This document shows, one piece after another, positions 14,997 to 21,974 of a stretch of DNA of 64,000 nt (within the stretch, counting starts at the first letter, position 1; each line of letters opens with the position of its first letter). The stretch is from an uncultured Limosilactobacillus sp. (lineage in GTDB: Bacteria; Bacillota; Bacilli; Lactobacillales; Lactobacillaceae), in contig NZ_CAKPXS010000001.1 in assembly GCF_934202235.1 (NCBI RefSeq), positions 1-64,000 on the forward strand. Direction: 5' to 3'. The notes beneath the pieces were generated by a model. It was not told the DNA's origin. It saw only the letters and a program-made list of their open reading frames with translations, and made no database searches. The position numbers and the translations under genes are program-made.

Positions 14997-15028
14997 AAGA
15001 AGAAAGTTAGCTAGGGGGTGAGAACTTG
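14997..15028 (+). repeat. Direct repeat, right flank of the moron cassette
   Basis: Partner of 14636-14668. It carries the ribosome site AGGGGGTGAG for the next rightward gene, which suggests that the cassette entered between this gene and cro. Confidence 0.6.
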
Positions 15029-15277
15029 AATATCTACGAAGCATGTAAGCTAGCTGGCGAAGGTGGCAAAATTGCCCAGCGCTCCGACTTAACTGACGAC
15101 AACTTTTATCTAGTTACTGACCGTCATTCAGGCATTTCAATGTTTGCTGATGGTCAACGGATCAGTGGGATGTGGAATCCACAATATCGTGACTTAGTTG
15201 CTACTGATTGGGTAGTAATCAAAAAAGGCCCCTTTAGAGGGCCTATGCCAGATGTTATTAAAGAGAACAGGTTTTAA
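15026..15277 (+). CDS. DUF2829/Tad2-like protein, candidate anti-Thoeris factor
   Basis: 83 residues, starting at TTG after AGGGGGTGAG. The arrangement (MNIYEACKLAGEGGKIAQR at the N-terminus, MWNPQYRDLVATDWVVIK at about 53-70) resembles the DUF2829 family, whose phage members (Tad2) sequester the gcADPR signal of the Thoeris defence system. The match is by pattern only; W-x-P-x-x-x-DL-x-x-DW is the strongest part. It is the second rightward early gene, a usual place for anti-defence genes. A leftward terminator is embedded in its 3' end. Confidence 0.55.
   Translation: MNIYEACKLAGEGGKIAQRSDLTDDNFYLVTDRHSGISMFADGQRISGMWNPQYRDLVATDWVVIKKGPFRGPMPDVIKENRF
15221..15244 (-). terminator. Leftward terminator inside the 3' end of the Tad2-like gene
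   Basis: On the minus strand AGGCCC/GGGCCT stem followed by six T residues. It lies just downstream of the leftward remnant at 15281-15541. Confidence 0.65.
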
Positions 15278-15280
15278 GGA

Positions 15281-15541
15281 CTACAAGGGGTTTGTAGATG
15301 ATAATAGTCTTTTCAATCTTTTTAATATTTTTTCTCCTTTTGGTTCTTCACGTTCCACTGCCTTTAATTGCTCTTGGGTTTGCTGTTTACGTCTTTTTTG
15401 CCACCCGGTAATGTCGTAATGCATTCCTTTGTACCAGTACTTTTGGAACAAGCCGGAACTGAATGGGTCACGATTGGTAAATTCGTAAGCACGTTGATGA
15501 CGAAGATAAAGGGGTCGCCAAAATGGAGACCCCTGGTGGGA
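15281..15541 (-). pseudogene. Leftward gene remnant lacking a start
   Basis: An open leftward frame reads LRHQRAYEFTNRDPFSSGLF, then QKYWYKGMHYDITGWQKRRK, and ends with a lysine-rich tail at a TAG (15281-15283). It has protein-like composition and a terminator downstream, but no ATG, GTG or TTG with a ribosome site at its beginning; the only ATG (15424) would give 47 residues. Its 5' part overlaps the antirepressor fragment, so it appears to be a gene cut by recombination. Confidence 0.4.
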
Positions 15542-16113
15542 TACAAAGCCTACAGGTAATCAACGAATCAGGACTTTATGCATTGATTCTTAGCAGTAAA
15601 CTTCCACAATCAAAAGAATTTAAACGCTGGGTAACAAGCGAAGTTTTACCAGCCATCCGTAAGCATGGTGCTTACATGACACCTCAAACAATTGAGAGGG
15701 CATTGCTAAATCCAGACACAATTATCAATTTGGCAACCCAGCTGAAAGATGAACAGGAGAAAAGGAAGAAACTTCAGGCAGAAAATAACACGATGAAACC
15801 AAAAGCTATATTTGCTGATGCTGTTACCACTAGCCACACAAGTATTCTTGTTGGGCAGTTGGCTAAAATTTTACGTCAAAATGGTGTTGATACAGGCCAG
15901 AATCGCTTATTTAAATGGTTGCGTGATAACGGTTATCTCGGCAAGCGTGGTAGCAATCGGAATGTTCCCACTCAATATGCGATGGATTTGGGATTATTTA
16001 CGACTAAGGAAACTGCTGTTACTCATGCTGATGGCCATACAACGGTTCAAATTACTACAAAAGTAACCGGTAAAGGACAAACATACTTTATTAATAAGTT
16101 CTTAGGAGATTAA
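15523..16113 (+). CDS. Truncated phage antirepressor (BRO-N remnant plus KilA-C)
   Basis: 196 residues. Residues 1-50 (METPGGIQSLQVINESGLYA, KFKRWVTSEVLPAIRKHGAYMT-type) are the second half of a BRO-N domain; residues 85-190 are the ANT/KilA-C domain (KAIFADAVTTSHTSILVGQLAKIL). Upstream, the frame still encodes IRKHVDDEDKGVAK, the natural continuation of BRO-N, but is cut by a TAA at about 15475. The ATG at 15523 has AAAGGGG eight bases upstream, so a shortened protein can be made. Antirepressors inactivate CI; whether the truncated form works is unclear. Confidence 0.8.
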   Translation: METPGGIQSLQVINESGLYALILSSKLPQSKEFKRWVTSEVLPAIRKHGAYMTPQTIERALLNPDTIINLATQLKDEQEKRKKLQAENNTMKPKAIFADAVTTSHTSILVGQLAKILRQNGVDTGQNRLFKWLRDNGYLGKRGSNRNVPTQYAMDLGLFTTKETAVTHADGHTTVQITTKVTGKGQTYFINKFLGD

Positions 16114-16116
16114 TCA

Positions 16117-16254
16117 ATGAAGACATTAAAATTTTCTGACGGCGTTGTAAATATTGATCTTGCTAAAGAGGTCCAAGTTGAGGTCAATTTGGAAAGAGAG
16201 CAAACGATTCTTATAATTCCCGATCGGCCCACTAATATGTGCGACCTTGATTAG
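16117..16254 (+). CDS. Small early protein
   Basis: 45 residues (MKTLKFSDGVVNIDLAKEVQ...), beta-rich, no family recognised. TTAGGAG lies eight to nine bases upstream of the ATG, four bases after the antirepressor stop, so it is probably co-transcribed. Confidence 0.6.
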   Translation: MKTLKFSDGVVNIDLAKEVQVEVNLEREQTILIIPDRPTNMCDLD

Positions 16255-16259
16255 AGAAT

Positions 16260-16448
16260 ATGGAAATGAATTTTATAAAACAATTACTTAAAAGCTTGCG
16301 ACACCTTTTAGAAGACATATGGAATGTAATAGATGATTGGATTTGGGACCATCCACATATCGTAGCATTCGTTGTATCAGTTTTCATTACAAGTTTGTTG
16401 TGGGGTTTCTACGCGTGGTGTTACTGGTATGAGTACTTACGACATTAG
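16260..16448 (+). CDS. Small single-span membrane protein
   Basis: 62 residues: a charged N-terminal helix, then a transmembrane segment (IVAFVVSVFITSLLWGFYAWCYW, about 35-57). The start could be the second ATG (16266). The 3' end overlaps by 12 bp with the convergent leftward gene. Confidence 0.55.
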   Translation: MEMNFIKQLLKSLRHLLEDIWNVIDDWIWDHPHIVAFVVSVFITSLLWGFYAWCYWYEYLRH

Positions 16449-17018
16449 CGCATAAGTGCGTCGAGTATATTCTTGTTCGTTGATTAGTAATTCTTTAACT
16501 GATAACTCAATCGTTTTTTTACTTCGCTTGTTGTACTTAAGGATTAGTTCACATTGTCCAGGTTTCAGTTTTTCCAAGTCGATATCTACAGATTGAAAAG
16601 GCAAAATAATATTCCTACTTGTAAAAGGATTTATATTGACTGGAAATCCTGTAGACCAACATACCTTAGCTGGGTCAGTGAATGTGGCTAACTGATATGA
16701 CTTCTTATCTTTTAAATGATGTTCAGGTTCTTGAGAAGAAAGAATTAACGGGTAGCTTATGGCTTTGAACTTAATTTTTCTGTTAATTGTGATGTTTGCT
16801 TTTCGTAAAGAAATCGGTTTTGAAGATGGGTTGTATATCTCTAATGAAATGTTGTATTGGCTAGAAATTTTATGTATCCAATTAATATGGAAAAGTGGTT
16901 TGGCATGTTTAGTAATCCAAGTATTGACCCCAGAATACACGGACAACAGAAAAGCTAAAGTGGCGACGATTGGGCTCCAGTACTTCAAGAAAAAAGAAAT
17001 TATCAGATGTGTGTTCAT
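16437..17018 (-). CDS. Leftward membrane protein, candidate lysogenic-conversion gene
   Basis: 193 residues: one N-terminal transmembrane segment (SPIVATLAFLLSVYSGV, about 15-31), then a beta-rich soluble domain (about 40-185). GAGGTG lies ten bases upstream of the ATG, and a strong extended -10 promoter (TGATATAAT, minus strand, about 17040-17050) precedes it. It is an independent leftward unit inside the early operon, so likely expressed in the lysogen. No family recognised; exclusion or surface modification is possible. Confidence 0.75.
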   Translation of the reverse strand: MNTHLIISFFLKYWSPIVATLAFLLSVYSGVNTWITKHAKPLFHINWIHKISSQYNISLEIYNPSSKPISLRKANITINRKIKFKAISYPLILSSQEPEHHLKDKKSYQLATFTDPAKVCWSTGFPVNINPFTSRNIILPFQSVDIDLEKLKPGQCELILKYNKRSKKTIELSVKELLINEQEYTRRTYALMS

Positions 17019-17100
17019 AATTAGTTTTCACCTCAATGAGATTATATCAAAGCATAAATATTATCAGACACGACAAATCAACAGGTAGGAGGTATAACCG

Positions 17101-17457
17101 GTGGAATTAAATTTAAGCGATGACGAATTAACGAAGATTGCAGTTCAACTTCAACCATATGTCGAGAAGCTGATTAGCAAACATCAACAGCAAGAAGCTA
17201 TCACTCATCCGGAGATAACCCGGTGGCTAACAACCCCGGAGTTTAGGAAGAAGTTGCCGCGTCGGAAAAATGATAATTGGATTCGTGAGGTGCTACTTGA
17301 GGCACCCAAGTTTCAGAAGTACGTCGATAAAGGCGGCGCTGATCGTGGCAGAGGTCATGCGTGGGCCATCGACCCGAAACTATTGCACTGGATCGACAAG
17401 CATCCAAACCACATTAACTGGAAGGCTAAGAACCCAGCGGAGGTGTATCTGTATTGA
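17101..17457 (+). CDS. DUF771-like phage protein
   Basis: 118 residues, GTG start after GGAGG at seven bases. The plan (ITRWLTTPEFRKK, NDNWIREVLLEAPKFQKYVD, ending with a WAIDPKLLHWID helix) matches the DUF771 early phage family, whose members are thought to be small DNA-linked proteins. Function is not established. Confidence 0.65.
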   Translation: MELNLSDDELTKIAVQLQPYVEKLISKHQQQEAITHPEITRWLTTPEFRKKLPRRKNDNWIREVLLEAPKFQKYVDKGGADRGRGHAWAIDPKLLHWIDKHPNHINWKAKNPAEVYLY

Positions 17458-17732
17458 AAGGATTTCGCAGACAGAACGGTGTTAATTGGCTAAACGAAGA
17501 AGTTGTCACTTATAGCAACAGTCGAGTATTCGGCGGTGTGGTAACTAAGAACATCCTACGGAACAACTTACCACCTAGCGATTGGTATGCCGCCAAAGAG
17601 TTTTTGTATGGGAGGAGGATGCCTCATGTTTTACATCGCCATTGTCATGGGCGTAATCGTTGGCTGCTTACTTATAGCGGCTATCATCACACTGGCCCAG
17701 CACGAGCAACGACTGCGTCAGTTGGAAGATGA
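17454..17732 (+). CDS. Small early protein, C-terminal part doubtful
   Basis: 92 residues from a TTG with GGAGG ten bases upstream, overlapping the previous stop. The first 55 residues look like a real protein (NGVNWLNEEVVTYSNSRVFG...). The last part is rich in His and Arg and is read in the shadow of the next gene, so the original stop may have been lost by frameshift. Confidence 0.5.
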   Translation: MKGFRRQNGVNWLNEEVVTYSNSRVFGGVVTKNILRNNLPPSDWYAAKEFLYGRRMPHVLHRHCHGRNRWLLTYSGYHHTGPARATTASVGR

Positions 17733-17763
17733 GAGGGGTGAACACAGTGTACACAACGCTTAG
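17626..17763 (+). CDS. Tiny membrane protein
   Basis: 45 residues: a hydrophobic segment (FYIAIVMGVIVGCLLIAAII, about 2-21) and a charged helical tail. GGGAGGAGG lies six to seven bases before the ATG. Overlaps both neighbours. Confidence 0.55.
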   Translation: MFYIAIVMGVIVGCLLIAAIITLAQHEQRLRQLEDERGEHSVHNA

Positions 17764-17908
17764 TTTGTTTGGAGTTGCCTGGACCGCAATCATCGCTTGG
17801 GGATTGCACACCGGTAATTTCTGTCAGGCATGTGGTGGAATAGTCGTGTTAATTATTTGGTTCATCATGACTTTAACCACTGATATCAAGACACAAAAAA
17901 AGCGCTAA
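17747..17908 (+). CDS. Tiny two-span membrane protein
   Basis: 53 residues from a GTG preceded by GAGGGG. Two hydrophobic stretches (LFGVAWTAIIAWGL and GIVVLIIWFIMTL) and a basic end. Its stop lies in the stem of a leftward terminator. Confidence 0.5.
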   Translation: MYTTLSLFGVAWTAIIAWGLHTGNFCQACGGIVVLIIWFIMTLTTDIKTQKKR

Positions 17909-17961
17909 CTGCCGGTCGCAGTTAGCACCAAAACAAAAAATTCTACGTAACCAGTATATCA
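17895..17961 (-). ncRNA. Leftward promoter-terminator pair, possible tiny antisense RNA
   Basis: On the minus strand an extended -10 (TGATATACT, 17953-17961) is followed about 50 bases later by a terminator: perfect stem GCTAACTGC/GCAGTTAGC and seven T residues (17895-17926). The expected transcript is about 50 bases. It carries CGTAGAAT, complementary to the ATTCTACG just before the start of the next rightward gene. Function is inference. Confidence 0.45.
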
Positions 17962-17981
17962 CACAAACAGGAGATTCTACG

Positions 17982-18161
17982 ATGATACACGATCAATACT
18001 TACGAATTAAATGCTATCGTGCCTGCCTACGAGAGGTTTGGCACCAAATCATGTTGACACCTAATGACATGGTTAAGCCCTTATATCAGCCGCAAAATAA
18101 CATCATGACCATGATTGATCTGGTTTACAAGGATATGGGGGTGATCGGGGATGCTGAATAG
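17982..18161 (+). CDS. Small early protein before ssb
   Basis: 59 residues (MIHDQYLRIKCYRACLREVW...), helical, unrecognised. CAGGAG lies upstream. Its stop overlaps the ssb start by 11 bases, pointing to translational coupling. Confidence 0.6.
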   Translation: MIHDQYLRIKCYRACLREVWHQIMLTPNDMVKPLYQPQNNIMTMIDLVYKDMGVIGDAE

Positions 18162-18675
18162 TGTCATGATTCAGGGCCGCATCACAAAGGAATTAAAGCC
18201 AACGCGGACCCAGAATAATACCCCGATGCTGCGGTTTACTTTAGCTTGCGACGCTGATCGAAAGGACCAACAAGGCAACCGTGATGCAGATTTCATCAAC
18301 TGCATGGCTTTTGGCAAGACTGTCGGCATGATGAACCAATACCTCCACAAAGGCAGCAAGATCATCGTTCATGGCCGCTGGGTAACCAGTCAGGGGCAGG
18401 ATCAGAATGGCAATACTACTTACTACAATACCTGTGCTGTACAGCGTTTCTGGTTTGATGAGCCGGCACCAAAGAATCGGCAAGGGAATAATCATCCCCA
18501 GCAAGGTGGTCCGCAGGGGCAGCCTAACTATCACCAGAATGATCAGTATCATGGTGGACCTCAGCAAGGCAATCAAAGCTATAACGGCCAACAAGGCTAC
18601 AACAATGCACCAAATGGCGGATACGGCAACCAGCCGCCGCAGGATAACAATTATCAAGGCTACAACGGCTACTAA
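18151..18675 (+). CDS. ssb: Single-stranded DNA-binding protein
   Basis: 174 residues. The OB fold covers about 1-110 (NSVMIQGRITKELKPTRTQNNTPMLRFTLACD; FINCMAFGKTVGMMNQYLHKGSKIIVHGRW), followed by a Gln/Asn/Gly-rich linker. It ends in NYQGYNGY and lacks the acidic DDDLPF-type tip by which host SSB recruits partners, so its partner contacts may differ. It coats single strands during phage replication. Confidence 0.93.
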   Translation: MLNSVMIQGRITKELKPTRTQNNTPMLRFTLACDADRKDQQGNRDADFINCMAFGKTVGMMNQYLHKGSKIIVHGRWVTSQGQDQNGNTTYYNTCAVQRFWFDEPAPKNRQGNNHPQQGGPQGQPNYHQNDQYHGGPQQGNQSYNGQQGYNNAPNGGYGNQPPQDNNYQGYNGY

Positions 18676-18691
18676 GTAAGGAGTGTAGACC

Positions 18692-19777
18692 ATGCGAAGA
18701 ATTATCGGTAATGAGAAACGAGCCTTCAAAGGCGTCTTCATTCCTGCTGAATTTTGGCTGGATGAGAACCTCAAACCAATGGAACTGCTACTAATCACGG
18801 AAATTGATAGTCTCCAGTCCAAAAAGGGTTGCTATGCCAGCAATAAACACTTTGCTGACTTCCTTGACGTTTCAGAGAGTTGGATATCGCGTATTATCAA
18901 GAGTCTGGCTGATCGGGGTTACTTGGAACTTCACTACAACAAGAAAGGCAAGCAATACTTGGGCCGTGTGATTCAGGTGGTTCGTAAAGGAAATACCCCT
19001 ATTTCTAATCCGAAAGAGGGGTATGTCGAATCCGGTGAGACCCCTATTTCTGATCCGAAAGGGGGGTATTTCGGATCGTTAAAAGAGAGTAATACATCTA
19101 AAGTAATACAAGATAGTAATACAGATAGAGTATTAGGTACTGGTAATGAGTATCCGGACGCGCGCGACAAAAAATCTGACGAACCACAACCAGACAATCT
19201 GCGTTCGTTTGGTCTCTGGGAACAAAACTGGGGATGGCCAAACGCTATCGCAACCCAGGACCTGACTGATTGGGTCCATGAGTTCGGGGACGATTTGGTT
19301 GCTTGGACGATTGAGTTTGCGCTGCGGCGCAACGTTTCATCGCAAGGAGCTAACAGCTGGCTACGGAAAGCCTTTGACCGTTACCGCCAAGAAGGGGTGT
19401 CAACGGTCGAAGAAGCTGAACAGAAAGCTGAGGCTCATCGCCAGCAAGTCGACCGGGAAATGAAGGGTAGGCAATCACGGCATTACAGTCGTACCAAGCG
19501 AGTTGAGAAGCTGCCGGACTGGGCAAAGGATCAACATCCGCAACAGGATCAGGAAGGCAACAACGATCATTACGGGGATGATAGTCAACCTGCTGCGAAT
19601 GAGAAAGCCACTCCGGAACAACTTGCGGAAACGCAGCGCCTGCTGGCTCGGTTGCGAGAAAAACATAAAAAGCATCAGGAAGAACAGGCAGATCAAGAAG
19701 AACAACGAGTACAGCAGAAACGTGATGAGGGGAGAGACAAGAATGGCTTGGCGGACTTGTTACACAGCAACGGTTAA
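18692..19777 (+). CDS. Phage replication initiator, winged helix plus DnaD-like domain
   Basis: 361 residues. An N-terminal winged-helix DNA-binding region (KPMELLLITEIDSLQSKKGCYASNKHFADFLDVSESWISRIIKSLADRGYL pieces, about 28-78), a variable middle containing the repeats TPISNPKEGY and TPISDPKGGY, a DnaD-like helical domain (about 165-240: LTDWVHEFGDDLVAWTIEFAL...NSWLRKAFDRY), and a charged coiled-coil tail. Likely opens the phage origin and loads host helicase. The DNA of the middle part holds two 30-bp repeats, a probable origin. AGTAAGGAGT precedes the ATG. Confidence 0.85.
   Translation: MRRIIGNEKRAFKGVFIPAEFWLDENLKPMELLLITEIDSLQSKKGCYASNKHFADFLDVSESWISRIIKSLADRGYLELHYNKKGKQYLGRVIQVVRKGNTPISNPKEGYVESGETPISDPKGGYFGSLKESNTSKVIQDSNTDRVLGTGNEYPDARDKKSDEPQPDNLRSFGLWEQNWGWPNAIATQDLTDWVHEFGDDLVAWTIEFALRRNVSSQGANSWLRKAFDRYRQEGVSTVEEAEQKAEAHRQQVDREMKGRQSRHYSRTKRVEKLPDWAKDQHPQQDQEGNNDHYGDDSQPAANEKATPEQLAETQRLLARLREKHKKHQEEQADQEEQRVQQKRDEGRDKNGLADLLHSNG
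18995..19069 (+). repeat. Two 30-bp repeats, candidate replication origin
   Basis: 18995-19024 and 19040-19069 match at 28 of 30 bases; each begins ACCCCTATTTCT and ends in GGGGTAT, and each is itself an interrupted inverted repeat (ACCCC...GGGGT). They lie within the initiator gene, the usual place of the origin in phages of this type. Confidence 0.6.
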
Positions 19778-20120
19778 TGGGCGGCAGATTGTGGTGCGTC
19801 ACCGAACTCCTGATCCGGATGAAATGGCGTTGCATCTGTCAATGTCATTGGACTGGTATACAGGCTACGTTGAAGTATTGCCAACTGACGGCATTGATGC
19901 GGAAGATTATGAACGCTATGACAGTGAGATTGAAGCTCCTGGTGGTTTGACCTTCGGAGGTTCACTCAATGAATATCCAGATCAGCAGTTCTTGGGTTTT
20001 GATACTGCGCATTGGGGCATGGAGGGTTACACAATGGCCGATGCGATTAACGGCACAGCAAAAATGCAACGAGACATTGAAAAATATCGTGAACAACACG
20101 GAAAAGAGAGTGAGAACTAA
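19743..20120 (+). CDS. Conserved-looking early phage protein
   Basis: 125 residues starting MAWRTCYTATVNGRQIVVRH, selected by GGGGAGAGACAAGA upstream. A longer in-frame extension backward only reads the shadow of the initiator gene. The segment LTFGGSLNEYPDQQFLGFDTAHWG recalls a common early phage hypothetical family, but no function is known. Confidence 0.7.
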   Translation: MAWRTCYTATVNGRQIVVRHRTPDPDEMALHLSMSLDWYTGYVEVLPTDGIDAEDYERYDSEIEAPGGLTFGGSLNEYPDQQFLGFDTAHWGMEGYTMADAINGTAKMQRDIEKYREQHGKESEN

Positions 20121-20215
20121 TGGCTAAACAAGCAATTAATTTTGAGATTAGCAAAATCGCCAATGGGGGGGCACAGGTCAAATTGGATCGGGCCCTCAAA
20201 CCGGTATTGGCGTAA
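20120..20215 (+). CDS. Truncated small replication-region protein
   Basis: 31 residues (MAKQAINFEISKIANGGAQVKLDRALKPVLA). The beginning looks like the N-terminus of a phage replication-terminator-like family that normally runs to about 75 residues; here it stops early and its stop overlaps the RusA start. A G7 tract lies within it but the frame matches the family on both sides. Probably a remnant. Confidence 0.45.
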   Translation: MAKQAINFEISKIANGGAQVKLDRALKPVLA

Positions 20216-20562
20216 TGATTAAGCTAACGTTTGATATTCCGCCAGTACCGCAGGCTCGACCACGTGCGCGGCACATCCCGGCAAAGATGGCCCGTGCGGT
20301 TACTAGCATGGGAATCAAGATGAAACACCGCAAAGGTAAAACTTATCTTTACGATCGCAAAGATGTCAAGATTTTTAAAGGTCAGTTGGGGATGTTGGCA
20401 CGTAACCAATACAAGGGCGAACCGTTGGATGAGCCATTGATGGTTTCACTGCACTTCTATCGGCTAAGTGCCAAAGTCAGCAAGAAAGAATTGGCACGGC
20501 GTTACTCCGGACAAGAACCACATGGCGATTCGGGGGATGAATGGTGCCATTGTTCATGGTGA
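20215..20562 (+). pseudogene. Broken RusA-type Holliday junction resolvase
   Basis: 115 residues. The first 95 (FDIPPVPQARPRARH...GEPLDEPLMVSLHFYRLSAKVSKKELARR) follow the RusA family. The catalytic KPDxDN block that should come next is missing; the frame continues as YSGQEPHGDSGDEWCHCSW and stops. Another frame immediately downstream resumes GMNGAIVHGDSLE, the natural post-motif section. A deletion with frameshift therefore removed the catalytic aspartates, and resolvase activity is not expected. Confidence 0.65.
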
Positions 20563-20708
20563 TTCACTTGAGCCGAAAGGCCAAAGATGTTTACTTTATC
20601 CGCAATGATACTGACAACTTTTTAGCGTTTAGTGAAGTACATCGAATGCAGCACACGGAGGAGTTAGCAAAAATGTATGACATACATGAATGGGTTGATC
20701 AATTATGA
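20541..20708 (+). CDS. Small early protein after RusA remnant
   Basis: 55 residues (MVPLFMVIHLSRKAKDVYFI...), ending at a TGA that overlaps the next start. Start ATG follows CGGGGGATGA; the second ATG (20556) is also possible. The C-terminal part looks genuine, the first 10 residues read through the broken RusA section. Confidence 0.45.
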   Translation: MVPLFMVIHLSRKAKDVYFIRNDTDNFLAFSEVHRMQHTEELAKMYDIHEWVDQL

Positions 20709-20863
20709 ATTATGCTAAAGCGCGAATGCGATTGGAAGCTATGTCAGTAGTCTACTGGCACGGCCACCACTGGCGCATTCAAGGGCTGAATAAGATTAAG
20801 CAGACAGCGGACATGATCATGGACGACGGGGATGAGGTTGCCATGAAGTCAGATGTGCCATAA
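20705..20863 (+). CDS. Small early protein
   Basis: 52 residues (MNYAKARMRLEAMSVVYWHG...) ending in an acidic helix. Overlaps the previous stop (ATGA type coupling). Family not recognised. Confidence 0.55.
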   Translation: MNYAKARMRLEAMSVVYWHGHHWRIQGLNKIKQTADMIMDDGDEVAMKSDVP

Positions 20864-20889
20864 AAGAGATTAGTGAGTAGGGGTGCCAG

Positions 20890-21438
20890 ATGAAAACGCA
20901 AGAACTAATTAATAAACTGCAAAATTTACCGTTTATTCAGTTAAAAGTTACAAATATGGTTGAATGTCCGACGGAAATTAGCATTGGCGATCAGAGTGAT
21001 GTGGGCGCACGAATTCATTTCAAAACAAATGCGATTGGTTGGCTGAGGGTTGATAACTTCAGTTCAAGCAGTATTTGGACTGATGAAGAATGCAAGACTA
21101 TTGAAGACTTACTTGATGAGTATTTAAAGACTCCTGTTAAACAACGGGCCCCGGAGAAGAAATACCGGTTATATCTGGGCTTAATCCCTGGCACACGCGA
21201 CACAGAGTATTGGTTAATGAAGTCGGAGTTTCCTAACGATACAACGCCCTTTCAGTTAGCACGCGATTATAAGAATCCAAGAACAATTTGGACAGAAGAT
21301 GAGGTAAATCAGCTAAAACGGCAGCTTCCTATCATGGCAGACAGCATCGAAAAAATGAAAGCACCTGTGATTGATAGCGATAAACCACTCCATACTCGGA
21401 TAGAAATCAAACGAGGTTTAAATAATGACATTAACTAA
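20890..21438 (+). CDS. DUF1642-like early phage protein
   Basis: 182 residues. The section KKYRLYLGLIPGTRDTEYWL...NPRTIWTEDEVNQLKRQLPIMADSIEKMKAPV (quoted in parts) resembles C-terminal parts of DUF1642-type phage proteins; a similar IWTDEEC motif occurs earlier (about residue 61). Function unknown. TAGGGGTG precedes the ATG. Confidence 0.6.
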   Translation: MKTQELINKLQNLPFIQLKVTNMVECPTEISIGDQSDVGARIHFKTNAIGWLRVDNFSSSSIWTDEECKTIEDLLDEYLKTPVKQRAPEKKYRLYLGLIPGTRDTEYWLMKSEFPNDTTPFQLARDYKNPRTIWTEDEVNQLKRQLPIMADSIEKMKAPVIDSDKPLHTRIEIKRGLNNDIN

Positions 21439-21647
21439 ACAACAGAAGAACTGCCCGTACTGTCATGGGATGCTGGATTTACTTCCAGCCATCCCCAATC
21501 ATCCAAGACATTTGTTGATGTGTGGAGGGTAAAAACGAGAAGTATGCAGAAATTATGTACAACAAAGAGGGACGTGTAGATTGGTTAATCTATATTGATT
21601 ACTGCCCTGAATGCGGACGCAAGTTAGGAGAATCAAGTGATGAGTAG
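21425..21647 (+). pseudogene. Frameshifted zinc-ribbon gene
   Basis: The first frame gives MTLTKQQKNCPYCHGMLDLL...LLMCGG and stops at 21530-21532. The next frame continues KNEKYAEIMYNKEGRVDWLI...YCPECGRKLGESSDE to 21647. Together they make one small phage zinc-ribbon protein with CPYC and CPEC pairs; a 2-base loss or 1-base gain near TGTGTGGAGGG separates them. Confidence 0.6.
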
Positions 21648-21831
21648 GCAGCGAAAGAAACATCCCAGAATGGTTGCTTGGCAGCAGGATATGAAATTAT
21701 ATGACAGGTTTTATCATGATCGAATTCATTTTCAAAATTGGATGGAAACAGAAATGATGATTTTTAACCTTCCACCGTATCGAGGCACCAAATATCGAGG
21801 ATACAGGAGGTGGGCCGGAAAATGCAGGTAA
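21640..21831 (+). CDS. Small basic early protein
   Basis: 63 residues (MSRQRKKHPRMVAWQQDMKLYD...), basic and aromatic. TAGGAG lies upstream; an in-frame GTG just before the ATG could also serve. Unrecognised. Confidence 0.55.
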   Translation: MSRQRKKHPRMVAWQQDMKLYDRFYHDRIHFQNWMETEMMIFNLPPYRGTKYRGYRRWAGKCR

Positions 21832-21974
21832 GTGATTTTTTACTGCTTATCGCAGTAGTGCTGATCTGGATGGTGCTATCGCTTTTCTCACCCTTCTGGG
21901 CTGCCTGGGCGACCTTTCCGGTGATGGTGACCATATCGTGGCTGGTAGTGAAGACTTTGGAAGGTAACGAATGA
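21822..21974 (+). CDS. Tiny two-span membrane protein
   Basis: 50 residues, mostly hydrophobic (FLLLIAVVLIWMVLSLFSPFW then FPVMVTISWLVV). AGGAGGTGGG lies nine bases upstream. Couples to the ArpU gene by an ATGA overlap. Confidence 0.6.
   Translation: MQVSDFLLLIAVVLIWMVLSLFSPFWAAWATFPVMVTISWLVVKTLEGNE

Noticed and set aside
18241..18822. Long hydrophobic leftward frame opposite ssb
   Set aside because: It is the complement of the ssb coding region; no ribosome site or promoter supports it.
20166..20172. G7 tract as a third phase-variation switch
   Set aside because: The reading frame matches its apparent family before and after the tract, so no frame switch is indicated.
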